Below are positions 41,614 through 51,049 of a stretch of 64,000 nt of DNA, in pieces. The notes beneath the pieces are model-generated. The model ran no database searches, had not been told where the DNA came from, and saw only the letters and a list, made by a program, of their open reading frames with translations. Position 1 is the first letter of the stretch, and every line of letters starts with the position of its first letter. This DNA is from Ramlibacter pinisoli. GTDB taxonomy: Bacteria; Pseudomonadota; Gammaproteobacteria; Burkholderiales; Burkholderiaceae_C. The stretch is taken from assembly GCF_009758015.1 (NCBI RefSeq), contig NZ_WSEL01000009.1, positions 2,179,005 through 2,243,004 of the forward strand, in the 5' to 3' direction. The translations under genes and the position numbers were made by a program.

Positions 41614-42034
41614 CCTGCCGGGCCGCGGCCTTGTCGCGCGGGGCCTTCTCCAGCCGGCTGAGCAGCGCGCGCGCCTCCTTCTCGTGCACCTTCACCTCGT
41701 CGAGGTTGGCCTGCAGGTCGGCCATCTGTTCCTCTAGCTGGTGGCGGTGCTGCGCCAGGATGGCCAGGAACTTCTTGAGCTGCGGCCCGGTGTCGCGCGG
41801 GCTGTCGTACATGTCGATGATCTCGCGCGCCTCCGACAGCGACAGCCCGAGCCGCTTGGCCCGCAGGGTGAGCTTGAGCCGGGTGCGGTCGCGCGCGCTG
41901 TAGACGCGGTTGCGGCCGCCCGGGCCGGACCGCTCGGGCTGCAGCAGCCCCATGTCCTCGTAGAAGCGCATGGCGCGCGTGGTGAGGTCGAATTCGCGCG
42001 CGAGGTCGCTGATGGTGTAGGTCGTGGTCGCCAT
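41609..42034 (-). CDS. liuR: MerR-family regulator LiuR
   Basis: A 141-residue MerR-type regulator. The HTH begins TYTISDLAREFDLTTRAMRFYEDMGLLQPERSG (residues 4-35), followed by the second wing R-N-R-V-Y-S-A-R-D and a coiled coil (about 80-140) without the Cys residues of metal sensors. Gene order liuR-thioesterase-liuA and the neighbouring boxes identify LiuR, repressor of branched-chain amino-acid degradation. The start is the ATG ending at 42034, since the six codons before it are not conserved. Confidence 0.9.
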   Translation of the reverse strand: MATTTYTISDLAREFDLTTRAMRFYEDMGLLQPERSGPGGRNRVYSARDRTRLKLTLRAKRLGLSLSEAREIIDMYDSPRDTGPQLKKFLAILAQHRHQLEEQMADLQANLDEVKVHEKEARALLSRLEKAPRDKAAARQV

Positions 42035-42102
42035 GGAAGACCGGAGGAGCAAGCGGATGGATGTGCGGGACAGCGGGAACGGGCGCGGCCGCGGGGCACG
42101 CC

Positions 42103-42143
42103 TAGAATGGCGCGATTACAGCTGACGTTTACGTCAACGTCAA
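42103..42143. promoter_or_regulatory. LiuR operator and divergent promoters
   Basis: The 21-base LiuR box (42123-42143) lies between liuR and the rightward MBL gene. On the minus strand TTGACG (42138-42143) and TGTAAT (42115-42120) are 17 bases apart, giving a good promoter for liuR whose spacer and -35 are covered by the box. On the plus strand TAGAAT (42103-42108) ends 14 bases before the box. Binding would repress both genes. Confidence 0.75.
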
Positions 42144-42176
42144 ACCGCAGTTGCCTGGCTCACGCCCTCCCCCCGC

Positions 42177-43247
42177 ATGAACTCCCTAGAAGCCCAGCTC
42201 ACCTATCCCCTGGGCGATGCGCTGCCGTCGCCGGGCCAGACCCTGGAGGTCGCGCCCGGCGTGCGCTGGATCCGGATGGCGCTGCCGTTCGCGCTCGACC
42301 ACATCAACCTCTGGCTGCTGCGCGACCGGCTCGACGGCCGCGAGGGCTGGACCGTGGTGGACTGCTGCATCACGCGCGACGAGTCCAAGGCGCAGTGGGA
42401 GCAGGTGTTCGCCTCCTCTCTGGACGGTCTGCCCGTCCTGCGCGTGCTCGTCACCCACATGCACCCGGACCACATCGGCCTGGCGCACTGGCTGTGCGAG
42501 CGCTGGTCGACGCCCGAGCATCCCTGCCGGCTGTGGATCAGCGCGACCGACTACAACGCGGCGCGGGTCGGCTCGCAGAGCACGACCGGGTTCGGCGGCG
42601 AGTCGGCGGCGCGCTTCTTCGCCGCCCACGGGCTGACCGGGCCGGCCGACCTGGAGCAGATCCGCGGCCGCGCCAACTACTACCGCAGCATGGTGCCGGC
42701 GGTGCCGGGGAGCTTCCGGCGCCTGGCCGACGGCGACGTGGTGCGCATCGGCGGGCGCGACTGGACCTGCATCAGCGGCTACGGCCACGCACCCGAGCAC
42801 ATCGCGCTGTCCTGCGGCGAGCTGCGGGTCCTGATCAGCGGCGACATGGTGCTGCCGCGCATCTCGACCAACGTCAGCGTGCACGACGTCGAGCCCGAGT
42901 CCGATCCGCTGCGGGCCTTCCTCGCATCGCTCGACAAGTTCCGCCACCTGCCGCCGGACACGCTGGTGCTGCCCTCCCACGGCAAGCCGTTCACCGGCCT
43001 GCACCAGCGCATCGACCAGCTGCACGCCCACCACCGCGAGCGGCTGGCCGAGGTGCTGGAGGCCTGCACGGCCAGGCCCTCGACGGCGGCCGAGATGCTG
43101 CCGGTGCTGTTCAAGCGTCCGCTGGACCTGCACCAGACCACCTTCGCCATGGGCGAGTCGGTGGCGCATCTGCATGCGCTGTGGTTCGCGGGCCAGCTGC
43201 GGCGCCAGCGCGGCAGCGACGGGACCTACCGCTTCGCGGCGGCCTGA
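42177..43247 (+). CDS. MBL-fold metallo-hydrolase (LiuR-linked)
   Basis: A 356-residue MBL protein: VTHMHPDHIGLA (about 92-103), the GHAPEHIALSC histidine (about 205), ISGDMVLPRIS aspartate (about 222) and PSHGKPFTG histidine, with a ~90-residue C-terminal winged-helix-like extension. This architecture (MBL plus C-terminal domain) resembles LACTB2-type hydrolases. A LiuR box in its promoter suggests it belongs to the leucine/isovalerate regulon; substrate unknown. Confidence 0.85.
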   Translation: MNSLEAQLTYPLGDALPSPGQTLEVAPGVRWIRMALPFALDHINLWLLRDRLDGREGWTVVDCCITRDESKAQWEQVFASSLDGLPVLRVLVTHMHPDHIGLAHWLCERWSTPEHPCRLWISATDYNAARVGSQSTTGFGGESAARFFAAHGLTGPADLEQIRGRANYYRSMVPAVPGSFRRLADGDVVRIGGRDWTCISGYGHAPEHIALSCGELRVLISGDMVLPRISTNVSVHDVEPESDPLRAFLASLDKFRHLPPDTLVLPSHGKPFTGLHQRIDQLHAHHRERLAEVLEACTARPSTAAEMLPVLFKRPLDLHQTTFAMGESVAHLHALWFAGQLRRQRGSDGTYRFAAA

Positions 43248-43248
43248 C

Positions 43249-44160
43249 TCACCAGGCCGGCAGCGGCTCGTCGCGCAGCTGGCCGCGCAGCCGGGCGTAG
43301 TCGGGCACCACCGTCGCCACCGTGTCCCAGAAGCGGGGGCTGTGGTCCATCACGCGCAGGTGCGACAGTTCGTGCGCGACCACGTAGTCGATGACCGGCA
43401 GGCGGAAGTGGACCAGCCGCCAGTTCAGGCGGATGGTGCCGTCCGAATGCGCCGTGCCCCAGCGCGTGCCGGCATTGCTCAGGACCAGCTTGCGCCACTG
43501 CACGCCGAGCCGGGGCGCGTAGTGGTCCAGGCGCTCGGTGAACAGGCGCTTGGCCTGCCGCATCAGCCAGGCCTGCACGGCGTCGCGGATCTGCTCGGCG
43601 TTCGCGTGCTGCGGCAGGGCCACGTGCAGCGTCAGGCGCGGAACGCCGGGCAGGGCCTGGGCGTCGGTGTTCAGCGTCGCGCCGCCGGCGCCGCGCGAGT
43701 CGAGCACCACGATGACCGGTTCGCCCAGGAAGGGGAACACGGCGCCGTCCTTCCACTGGATGCGGGCCGCCTCGATGCGGTCGTGGCGCTGGCGCGCGCC
43801 ATCGAGCTTGGCCAGGATCCAGGCCGACTTGGCCTGCACCGCGGCGTCGACCTCGGCCAGCGGCACCCAGCGCGGCGCGCTGACGGTGAGCCCCTCGACG
43901 CCGACCACGAAGCCGATGGTCTTGCGCCGGGCGCGCTTGAATTCGTAGGCCACGAAGGTGTGGCCCAGCTGGGCGCGGCGGTTGGCGTTGGGATGGTGGA
44001 AGGTGGCCGGCGCGAGCACCGCGTCGAGCGGTTCGGCCGGCGCGGCGGCGACGGACGGTGCGACCGGGGCCGCGACCACCGGGGCCGGAGCCGGGGCCGG
44101 CCGCGGCGCGGGGACCAGCGACTCGAACAGGTCCAGCGTGAGCTGGAGCGGGTTGCGCAT
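43249..44160 (-). CDS. YgjP/DUF45-type metalloprotease-like protein
   Basis: A 303-residue protein. An N-terminal Pro/Ala-rich segment (about 15-45) precedes a YgjP-like metallopeptidase domain: VVAHELSHLRVMDHSPRFW (H-E-x-x-H, about 265-269) with LSNAGTRWGTAHSDGTIRLNWRL before it. Related single-domain proteins are intracellular and of unknown substrate. It converges with the MBL gene; stop codons are one base apart. Confidence 0.85.
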   Translation of the reverse strand: MRNPLQLTLDLFESLVPAPRPAPAPAPVVAAPVAPSVAAAPAEPLDAVLAPATFHHPNANRRAQLGHTFVAYEFKRARRKTIGFVVGVEGLTVSAPRWVPLAEVDAAVQAKSAWILAKLDGARQRHDRIEAARIQWKDGAVFPFLGEPVIVVLDSRGAGGATLNTDAQALPGVPRLTLHVALPQHANAEQIRDAVQAWLMRQAKRLFTERLDHYAPRLGVQWRKLVLSNAGTRWGTAHSDGTIRLNWRLVHFRLPVIDYVVAHELSHLRVMDHSPRFWDTVATVVPDYARLRGQLRDEPLPAW

Positions 44161-44170
44161 GGCCCCGAGT

Positions 44171-44905
44171 CTAGCGGTAGGCCTCGGGATCGATGCGGTG
44201 CATTTCGGCCTCGATCCAGGCCTGGACCTCGCGCATCAGCTCGTCGGCCTGGCGGCCCTGGCTGGGGATCGGCTTGCCGATCACCACGTCGACCACGCCC
44301 GGGCGCTTGACGAAGGCCTTGCGCGGCCAGACCTTGGCCGAGCTCACCGCGATCGGGATGACCGGCGCGCCGGTCTCGACCGCCAGCCGCGTGCCGCCGG
44401 TCTTGTAGTTGCCGGCCTGGCCGCGCGGGATGCGCGTGCCCTCGGGAAACATGATGACCCAGATGCCCTGCGCCAGCAGCCGCTTGCCCTGCTCGACGAC
44501 GCGGTTGAACGCCTGCGCGCGCAGGCTGCGGTCGATGTGGATCATGTCCATGCGGCCCATGGCCCAGCCGAAGAACGGGATGTAGATCAGCTCGCGCTTG
44601 AACACGTAGGCCAGCGGGTGCGGCATCAGCGTCGGCATGAGGAAGGTCTCGAACGTCGACTGGTGCTTGACCAGCAGGATCGCCGGGCTGGTCTTGCCCT
44701 GCGGCAGGTTCTCCATGCCGGTCACGCGCACCTGGATGCCGCACAGCACGCGGGCGGCGCCGATCTGCCAGCCCAGCCAGCGGGCCGCCTTCCAGTACAT
44801 CTGCTCGCCGTTGGCCCATAGCGACGCCGTCACCATCCAGATGCCCCAGGGCACCACGGTGACCAGCATCCACAGCGCGTGCAGGATCGATCGCAGCAGC
44901 GCCAT
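44171..44905 (-). CDS. plsC: 1-acyl-sn-glycerol-3-phosphate acyltransferase
   Basis: A 244-residue PlsC-like protein. TM near 10-30; motif I is LVKHQSTFET, an H-x4-E form (the usual is H-x4-D), motif III is MFPEGTRIPRGQ and motif IV VPIAVSS-like VIPIAVSS. It acylates lysophosphatidic acid to phosphatidic acid at the inner membrane. The H-x4-E variant occurs in other beta-proteobacterial PlsC. It lies two bases after gmhB and ten before the YgjP-like gene. Confidence 0.88.
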   Translation of the reverse strand: MALLRSILHALWMLVTVVPWGIWMVTASLWANGEQMYWKAARWLGWQIGAARVLCGIQVRVTGMENLPQGKTSPAILLVKHQSTFETFLMPTLMPHPLAYVFKRELIYIPFFGWAMGRMDMIHIDRSLRAQAFNRVVEQGKRLLAQGIWVIMFPEGTRIPRGQAGNYKTGGTRLAVETGAPVIPIAVSSAKVWPRKAFVKRPGVVDVVIGKPIPSQGRQADELMREVQAWIEAEMHRIDPEAYR

Positions 44906-44907
44906 CG

Positions 44908-45474
44908 TCAGCCCGCGGCCTTCGCGGCGCTGCGCGCCACCAGCCAGTCGGCGAAGGCGGCCAGGTCCTCGTGCACGCGGGTGCCGGCGGGAAAGGTCTC
45001 GGGCAGCGGGCGGCCGCGGTACTGCGCGCCCTTGCCGGTGAGCACCAGGTGCGGCTCGCAGCCCACGGCCACGCCGGCCTGCAGGTCGCGCAGGCCGTCG
45101 CCGACCACCGGGCAGCCCTTGAGCTCGATGCCGAAGCGGTCGCCGATCTGCTCGAACAGGCCCGGCAGCGGCTTGCGGCAGGTGCAGCCCTCGTCGGGGC
45201 TGTGCGGGCAGTAGAAGATGGCATCGACCCGGCCGCCGTGCGCGGCCAGCAGCTTGTGCATCTTGGCGTGCATGGCGTTGAGCGAGCCGACGTCGAACAG
45301 GCCGCGGCCCAGCCCCGACTGGTTGGAGGCGATGGTCACGTGCCAGCCGGCGTGGTTCATCCGCGCGATGGCCTCGAGCGCGCCGGGCAGCGGCTGCCAC
45401 TCCTGCGGCGACTTGATGAATTCGTCGCTGTCGGCATTGATGGTGCCGTCGCGGTCGAGGATGACGAGCTTCAT
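44908..45474 (-). CDS. gmhB: D-glycero-beta-D-manno-heptose 1,7-bisphosphate 7-phosphatase
   Basis: A 188-residue HAD phosphatase: LDRDGTIN (nucleophile Asp7), SNQSGLGRG, the zinc loop YCPHSPDEGCTCRKP (C-x-H...C-x-C) and VGDGLRDLQAG. This loop is characteristic of GmhB. It makes heptose for lipopolysaccharide core. The ATG overlaps glyS's stop by four bases. The order glyS-gmhB-plsC is conserved in beta-proteobacteria. Confidence 0.93.
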   Translation of the reverse strand: MKLVILDRDGTINADSDEFIKSPQEWQPLPGALEAIARMNHAGWHVTIASNQSGLGRGLFDVGSLNAMHAKMHKLLAAHGGRVDAIFYCPHSPDEGCTCRKPLPGLFEQIGDRFGIELKGCPVVGDGLRDLQAGVAVGCEPHLVLTGKGAQYRGRPLPETFPAGTRVHEDLAAFADWLVARSAAKAAG

Positions 45475-47615
45475 GTGGCGAGGCGGGACAGGTCGGCCAC
45501 CCGGTTCATCGCGCCGTGCAGCGTGGCCAGCAGCCCCAGGCGGTTGCGGCGCAGGTCCGCCTGCTCGGCGTTGACCATCACGTCGTCGAAGAAGGCGTCG
45601 ACCGGTGCACGCAGCGCGGCCAGGGTCTGCAGCGAGGCGGTGTAGTCGCCGGCGTCGAACTGGGCCTGCGCCGCGGGCGCCAGCTGGCGGGTGGCGGCAT
45701 AGAGCGCCTTCTCGGCGGCCTCGTGCAGCAGGCCTTCGCTGACCTGCGCGTCGACGCTGCCGTCGGCCTTCTTCAGGATGTTGCCGATGCGCTTGTTGGC
45801 GGCCGCCAGCGCCGGCGCCTCGGGCAGCGCGGCGAAGGCACGCACCGCCTGCAGGCGCTTGGCGACGTCGCCCAGCCGCTGCGGCCGCAGGGCCAGCACG
45901 GCGTCGACTTCCTGGGCGCTGTAGCCCTGCTCGCGCAGCGCGCCGGCCAGGCGGTCGAAGATGAACTCGGCCAGCTGCTCGCGCGTCGCGGCAGCGGCCT
46001 GCGGGAACAGTGCGAGCGCCTCGGCCAGCAGCTGCCCGAGGTCCAGCGGCAGGTCCTTCTCGATCAGCATGCGCACGATGCCCAGCGCATGGCGGCGCAG
46101 CGCGAACGGGTCCTTGTCGCCGGTGGGCAGCTGGCCGATGGCGAACAGGCCGGCCAGCGTCTCGAGCTTGTCGGCCAGCGCGACCACCAGGCCGGTGGTG
46201 CCGCGCGGCAGCTGGTCGCCGGCGAAGCGCGGCTTGTAGTGGTCCTCGACGGCGTCGGCGATGTCCTGCGGCAGGCCGTCGTGCAGCGCGTAGTAGCGGC
46301 CCATGGTGCCCTGCAGCTCGGGGAACTCGCCCACCATGTCGGTCAGCAGGTCGGCCTTGGCCAGCTGTGCGGCGGTGTCGGCCCGGTCGGCCGCGGCGTC
46401 GGCGACGCCGTTCGTGGCCAGCGTGCGGGCGATCGACTGCGCCAGCCGGCGCACGCGCTCGGTGCGCTCGCCCTGCGTGCCCAGCTTGTTGTGGTAGACG
46501 ACCCTGGCCAGCCCCTCGACCCGCGACGCCAGCGTCTTCTTGCGGTCCTGGTCGAAGAAGAACTTGGCATCGGCCAGGCGCGGGCGCACGACGCGCTCGT
46601 TGCCGCCGACCACGGCGCCGGGGTCCTGCGGGCGGATGTTGCTCACCACCAGGAAGCGGTTGGTCAGCCGGCCCTGGGCATCGAGCAGCGGGAAGTACTT
46701 CTGGTTGGCCTTCATCGTGAGGATGAGGCACTCCTGCGGCACGTCGAGGAAGGCCGGCTCGAACTGGCAGACCAGCACGTTGGGCCGTTCGACCAGCGCC
46801 GTCACCTCGTCGAGCAGGGCATCGTCCTCGATCGGCCGGGCACCGGCGCCGACCTGCTGCGCGGCGGCCTGCAGCTGCCGCACGATCTCGGCCCGGCGCG
46901 CCTCGAAGCCGGCGATCACCGCGCCCTGCTCCGCCAGCACTTGCGCATAGCTGTCCGCATCCGGGATGGTGACCATCTCGGCGGCGGCCTCGAAGCGGTG
47001 GCCGTGCGTCACGCGGCCGGCGGCCAGCCCGAGCAGCTCGAGCGGCACGACCTCGGCGCCGTGCAGGGCGACCAGTCCGTGCGCCGGGCGGACGAACTTG
47101 ACGTCGGTCCAGCCGTCGGCCAGCTGGTAGGTCATGACCTTGGGAATCGGCAGCTGGGTCACGGCCCGTTCAATGGAGTTCAGCAAGCCAACTTGCAGAC
47201 TTGTGCCAATCGCAAGTCCGCGCAAGTAGATGGATTCGACCTTTCCATCCGATTGTGTGAACAAGCTGTCCGGTCCATCGACGGAGTTCGGCCACAGGTC
47301 GGCAAGCCGTTCGCGTCCGATCTTCCCAAGCCGCTTCCGGAGAGCCTCCGTCGGCTTCCCATCTTTCACGCCGACAGACATGGGCACCAGTTTTTCAATG
47401 ACTTCCTGATCTGGCGCTTGGGAAGCCACGTTGGTGACATGAGCGGCCAGCCGGCGCGGCGAGGCGAAGGTCGTGAGGGCCGAGTCGGCGGTGGCGAGCC
47501 CCTGTGCCCGCAGCTGCTCCAGCAGCACGCTGCCGAACGCCTCGCCCAGCTTCCTCAGCGCCTTGGGCGGCAGTTCCTCGACGAACAGTTCGACCAGCAG
47601 GTTGGGGTGGGCCAT
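45471..47615 (-). CDS. glyS: Glycyl-tRNA synthetase beta subunit, mosaic
   Basis: A 714-residue GlyS starting at an ATG that overlaps the glyQ stop (TGATG). It opens NLLVELFVEELPPKALRKLGEAF, and has SLTMKANQKYFP-like LTMKANQKYFPLLD and the helical anticodon region at the C terminus. Residues about 70-155 (47161-47400) are encoded at about 57% G+C by my count, against about 70% on either side, and carry an unusually charged sequence (L-W-P-N-S-V-D-G). The whole frame is intact, so the gene is probably functional. Confidence 0.93.
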   Translation of the reverse strand: MAHPNLLVELFVEELPPKALRKLGEAFGSVLLEQLRAQGLATADSALTTFASPRRLAAHVTNVASQAPDQEVIEKLVPMSVGVKDGKPTEALRKRLGKIGRERLADLWPNSVDGPDSLFTQSDGKVESIYLRGLAIGTSLQVGLLNSIERAVTQLPIPKVMTYQLADGWTDVKFVRPAHGLVALHGAEVVPLELLGLAAGRVTHGHRFEAAAEMVTIPDADSYAQVLAEQGAVIAGFEARRAEIVRQLQAAAQQVGAGARPIEDDALLDEVTALVERPNVLVCQFEPAFLDVPQECLILTMKANQKYFPLLDAQGRLTNRFLVVSNIRPQDPGAVVGGNERVVRPRLADAKFFFDQDRKKTLASRVEGLARVVYHNKLGTQGERTERVRRLAQSIARTLATNGVADAAADRADTAAQLAKADLLTDMVGEFPELQGTMGRYYALHDGLPQDIADAVEDHYKPRFAGDQLPRGTTGLVVALADKLETLAGLFAIGQLPTGDKDPFALRRHALGIVRMLIEKDLPLDLGQLLAEALALFPQAAAATREQLAEFIFDRLAGALREQGYSAQEVDAVLALRPQRLGDVAKRLQAVRAFAALPEAPALAAANKRIGNILKKADGSVDAQVSEGLLHEAAEKALYAATRQLAPAAQAQFDAGDYTASLQTLAALRAPVDAFFDDVMVNAEQADLRRNRLGLLATLHGAMNRVADLSRLAT

Positions 47616-48544
47616 CACGCGGCCTCCACCAGCTTGTCGGCCACCATCTTCGCCGTCGCGGCCTCGGCCCAGGGCCGCGGCGCCATCGGGAAGCCCAGCC
47701 GCTGGCGGCTGAGCAGGTACGCCTGGGCGACGCTGCGCGCGAGGTTGCGGATGCGGCCGATGTACGCCGCGCGTTCGGTCACGCTGATGGCGCCGCGCGC
47801 ATCCAGCAGGTTGAAGGTGTGCGCCGCCTTGAGCACCTGCTCGTAGGCCGGCAGCGCCAGCTGTTGTTCCATCAGGTACTTGGCCTGCTTCTCGTGGGCG
47901 CCGAAGGCGGTGAACAGGAACTCGGCGTCGCTGTGCTCGAAGTTGTAGGCCGACTGTTCCTTCTCGTTCTGCAGGTACACGTCGCCGTACGATAGGCCTT
48001 CCGTCCAGGTCAGGTCGTAGACGTTGTCCACGCCCTGCAGGTACATCGCCAGCCGTTCCAGGCCGTAGGTGATCTCGCCGGTGATCGGCTTGCAGTCGAT
48101 GCCGCCGACCTGCTGGAAATAGGTGAACTGGGTCACCTCCATGCCATTGAGCCAGACCTCCCAGCCCAGGCCCCAGGCGCCCAGCGTGGGGTTCTCCCAG
48201 TCGTCCTCGACGAAGCGGATGTCGTTCTTCTTCAGGTCGAAGCCCAGCGCCTGCAGGGAGCCGAGATACAGCTCCAGGATGTTGGCCGGCGCCGGCTTGA
48301 GCACCACCTGGTACTGGTAGTAGTGCTGCAGGCGGTTCGGGTTCTCGCCGTAGCGGCCGTCCTTGGGCCGCCGGCTGGGCTGCACGTAGGCCGCCTTCCA
48401 GGGCTCGGGGCCGAGGGCGCGCAGGAAGGTGGCCGTGTGGGAGGTGCCAGCCCCGACTTCCATGTCGTAGGGCTGCAGCAGCGCGCAGCCCTGGGCATCC
48501 CAGTACGACTGCAGCTTCAGGATGATTTGCTGGAACGTGAGCAT
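47615..48544 (-). CDS. glyQ: Glycyl-tRNA synthetase alpha subunit
   Basis: A 309-residue class II aminoacyl-tRNA synthetase alpha subunit. It starts [32 protein letters not shown], then [37 protein letters not shown], motif-3-like [12 protein letters not shown]. The length and all motifs are standard. It charges tRNA-Gly with GlyS. The ATG ending at 48544 is used. It follows lnt by ten bases. Confidence 0.97.
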   Translation of the reverse strand: MLTFQQIILKLQSYWDAQGCALLQPYDMEVGAGTSHTATFLRALGPEPWKAAYVQPSRRPKDGRYGENPNRLQHYYQYQVVLKPAPANILELYLGSLQALGFDLKKNDIRFVEDDWENPTLGAWGLGWEVWLNGMEVTQFTYFQQVGGIDCKPITGEITYGLERLAMYLQGVDNVYDLTWTEGLSYGDVYLQNEKEQSAYNFEHSDAEFLFTAFGAHEKQAKYLMEQQLALPAYEQVLKAAHTFNLLDARGAISVTERAAYIGRIRNLARSVAQAYLLSRQRLGFPMAPRPWAEAATAKMVADKLVEAA

Positions 48545-48554
48545 CGGTGCGATT

Positions 48555-50087
48555 TTAAGTGGGCGCACGCCTTCGGCCGCGCACCAGCGCTCCCAAAACA
48601 GGAGCAAGGCCGAGCAGCCACAGCGGCCACAGGCCCCAGCGCGACGCCCACCAGGCGAAGGGCGTCAGGCCGGTGCGTCCCTGCACCTCGCCGGTGAGCA
48701 CCCCGCGCGTGAAGCGCGGCAGCGACTTCGCGACGTCGGCCCGGTGGTCGATGATGGCGGTGGCGCCGGTGTTGGTGGCGCGGATCACCGGGCGGTCGAA
48801 CTCCAGCGCCCGCATGCGGCTGATCTGCAGGTGCTGGTCGATCGCCACGCTGTCGCCGAACCAGCCGATGTTGCTGACGTTCACGAAGATGGTCGGCGCG
48901 GCGGCCGGGTCGGCGAAGCGGGCCGCCAGTTCCTCGCCGAACAGGTCTTCGTAACAGACGTTGGGCGCCAGCCGCTGTCCCTGCCAGGGGAACGAGTCCT
49001 GCCCGACCGCGCCGCGGTTGAAGTCGCCCAGCGGGATGTTCATCAGGTCGGTGAACCAGCGGAACAGCGGCGGAATGAACTCGCCGAACGGCACCAGGTG
49101 GTGCTTGTCGAAGCGGTAGACCGCCGCGCGCGGCTGCAGGCCCACCACCGAGTTGGTGTAGCCCTCCTCGTAGCTGCCCAGTGGCATGCCCACCAGCGCC
49201 GCCTGCCGGCCCTGCAGGAAATGGTCGGCCATCGCCTCGAAGTAGCCCTCGGGCAACTGCTGGGGCAGCAGCGGGATGGCGGTCTCGGGCGCCACCACCA
49301 GCGAGGCGCTGCTGGCCGCCAGCTGCTCGCCGTACCAGGCCAGCGCCAGCGGCACGCCGGTGCGGCCCTCGAACTTCTCGTCCTGCGGGATGTTGCCCTG
49401 CAGCAGCGCCACGGACAGCGGCCGGCCGGCGTCGCCGCCCGCCACCGGCACCACGGCGGCGATCCCGGCCAGCAGCGCCGCCGCCGCCGGGGCGCCCAGC
49501 AGACGCGGCGAGCGTGTGCCGCCCACGGCCACGCCGAGCGCCGCCGCGATGCCGGCAGCGACCGCGGCGATGCCGTACGCCCCGATCCACGGCGCCAGCA
49601 GCCGCAGCGGCCCGTCGACATGCGCATAGCCGGAAGCGCCCCAGGGGAAGCCGGTGAACCAGGTGCCGCGCAACAGTTCGGCCGTCAGCCACAGGGCCGC
49701 GAACAGGACCGGCGCGCTGGCCGGGCCGGGCCGCAGCGCGCGCCAGACCCCGACGGCCAGCGCGTAGTACGCGCCCAGGAACGCCGACAGGCCAAGCACC
49801 GCCGCCATCGCCAGCGGCGCGGCCAGCCCGCCGTAGACATGCATGGAGATGAACAGCCACCAGAAGGTGCCGGCCAGCCACGCGGTCGCGAACAGCCAGG
49901 CCAGGCCGGCCGCCCGGCGCCAGCCGTCGGCCCGGTGCGCCAGCGCCGCCAGCCCGGTCAGCGAGGCGAGCTGCAGCCACCACAGCGGCTGCCCCGTGCC
50001 GGGCCAGGCCACCGATGCGGCCTGCAGCAGCCCCGCGAGCAGCGCCAGCCCGAGCGCAGCCCACCCCGGCAGGCGGCGGGCGCTCAC
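48555..50087 (-). CDS. lnt: Apolipoprotein N-acyltransferase
   Basis: A 510-residue membrane enzyme with about six N-terminal spans (to about 215) and a periplasmic nitrilase domain. The catalytic triad is visible as [10 protein letters not shown] (Glu), [13 protein letters not shown] (Lys) and [10 protein letters not shown] (Cys). It adds the third acyl chain to lipoproteins. The GTG start overlaps the corC stop codon by four bases, implying coupling. Confidence 0.92.
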   Translation of the reverse strand: MSARRLPGWAALGLALLAGLLQAASVAWPGTGQPLWWLQLASLTGLAALAHRADGWRRAAGLAWLFATAWLAGTFWWLFISMHVYGGLAAPLAMAAVLGLSAFLGAYYALAVGVWRALRPGPASAPVLFAALWLTAELLRGTWFTGFPWGASGYAHVDGPLRLLAPWIGAYGIAAVAAGIAAALGVAVGGTRSPRLLGAPAAAALLAGIAAVVPVAGGDAGRPLSVALLQGNIPQDEKFEGRTGVPLALAWYGEQLAASSASLVVAPETAIPLLPQQLPEGYFEAMADHFLQGRQAALVGMPLGSYEEGYTNSVVGLQPRAAVYRFDKHHLVPFGEFIPPLFRWFTDLMNIPLGDFNRGAVGQDSFPWQGQRLAPNVCYEDLFGEELAARFADPAAAPTIFVNVSNIGWFGDSVAIDQHLQISRMRALEFDRPVIRATNTGATAIIDHRADVAKSLPRFTRGVLTGEVQGRTGLTPFAWWASRWGLWPLWLLGLAPVLGALVRGRRRAPT

Positions 50088-50968
50088 CCGGTGTTGTCGT
50101 CGGCCGCCACCGGGGCGACCTTGAACCAGCGCACCGCCCCACCCTTGGTGTGCAGCACGACGAAGTTCAGCCCGGCCAGCGTGTGGTGCTCGCCGCGGCG
50201 CGGCACATGCCCCATCTCGTGGGCGATGAGGCCGCCGATGGTCTCGAACCGGTGCTCGCCGTCGGCGCTGTCGGTCGGCACGATCCTGGCGCCGAACGCC
50301 TCGCCCACCCGCTCCAGGCTGGTGTCGCCGCTGACGCGGTAGGTGCGGTCGGCCAGGGCGAAGATGTCGCCCTCTTCCTCGGCGATGTCGAACTCGTCCT
50401 CGATCTCGCCGACGATCTGCTCCAGCACGTCCTCGATGGTGATGAGGCCGGCGATGCGGCCGAACTCGTCGATCACCAGCGCCTGGTGGTTGCGGTTGCC
50501 GCGGAACTCGCGCAGCAGGTCGTTCAGGCCCTTGCTCTCGGGGACGAATGCCGCCGGCCGCAGCAGGGCGCGGATGTTCAGTTCCGGGGCCCGCTGCAGC
50601 TTGAGCAGGTCCTTGGCCAGCAGGATGCCGATGATGTTCTCGCGCTCGCCCTCGTAGACCGGGAAGCGCGAGTGCGCGGTGTCGATGACGAGGTGCAGGA
50701 TCTCGTCATACGGCGAATCGATGTTCACCAGGTCCATCCGCGGCGCCGCCACCATGACGTCGCCGGCCGTCTGGTCGGCCATGCGGATGACCCCCTCGAG
50801 CATGACGCGCGACTCGGCGTCGATGATTTCGTTGTCCTCGGCGTCGGCCAGCGTCTCGATCAGCTCATCGCGGGAGTCCGGCCCCGGGTGGATGAACTCG
50901 GCGACCTTCTGCAGGAACGTGCGGCGGTCTTCCTTCTCATGAGGCCGCGCAGGGTGGGGGTCGGACAC
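50084..50968 (-). CDS. corC: CorC-type magnesium/cobalt efflux-associated protein
   Basis: A 294-residue cytosolic protein: two CBS domains (RMVDVMVAAPRMDLV with TAHSRFPVYEGERENIIGILLAKDLL, then LLREFRGNRNHQALVIDEFGRIAGLITIEDVLEQIVGEIEDEFD) and a C-terminal CorC_HlyC domain with MGHVPRRGE. A longer frame starts with TTG at 51007; I prefer GTG ending at 50968 because the family begins about there (S-D-P-H-P-A-R). It is the first gene of corC-lnt. Confidence 0.9.
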   Translation of the reverse strand: MSDPHPARPHEKEDRRTFLQKVAEFIHPGPDSRDELIETLADAEDNEIIDAESRVMLEGVIRMADQTAGDVMVAAPRMDLVNIDSPYDEILHLVIDTAHSRFPVYEGERENIIGILLAKDLLKLQRAPELNIRALLRPAAFVPESKGLNDLLREFRGNRNHQALVIDEFGRIAGLITIEDVLEQIVGEIEDEFDIAEEEGDIFALADRTYRVSGDTSLERVGEAFGARIVPTDSADGEHRFETIGGLIAHEMGHVPRRGEHHTLAGLNFVVLHTKGGAVRWFKVAPVAADDNTG

Positions 50969-51049
50969 GGCGTCGAAGCAGGACGTGCGGTGGTTGGGGG
51001 ACGACAAGGATAGCGGAATCGCCAGCGGGCACCGGCCCGGCCGGCCGGC

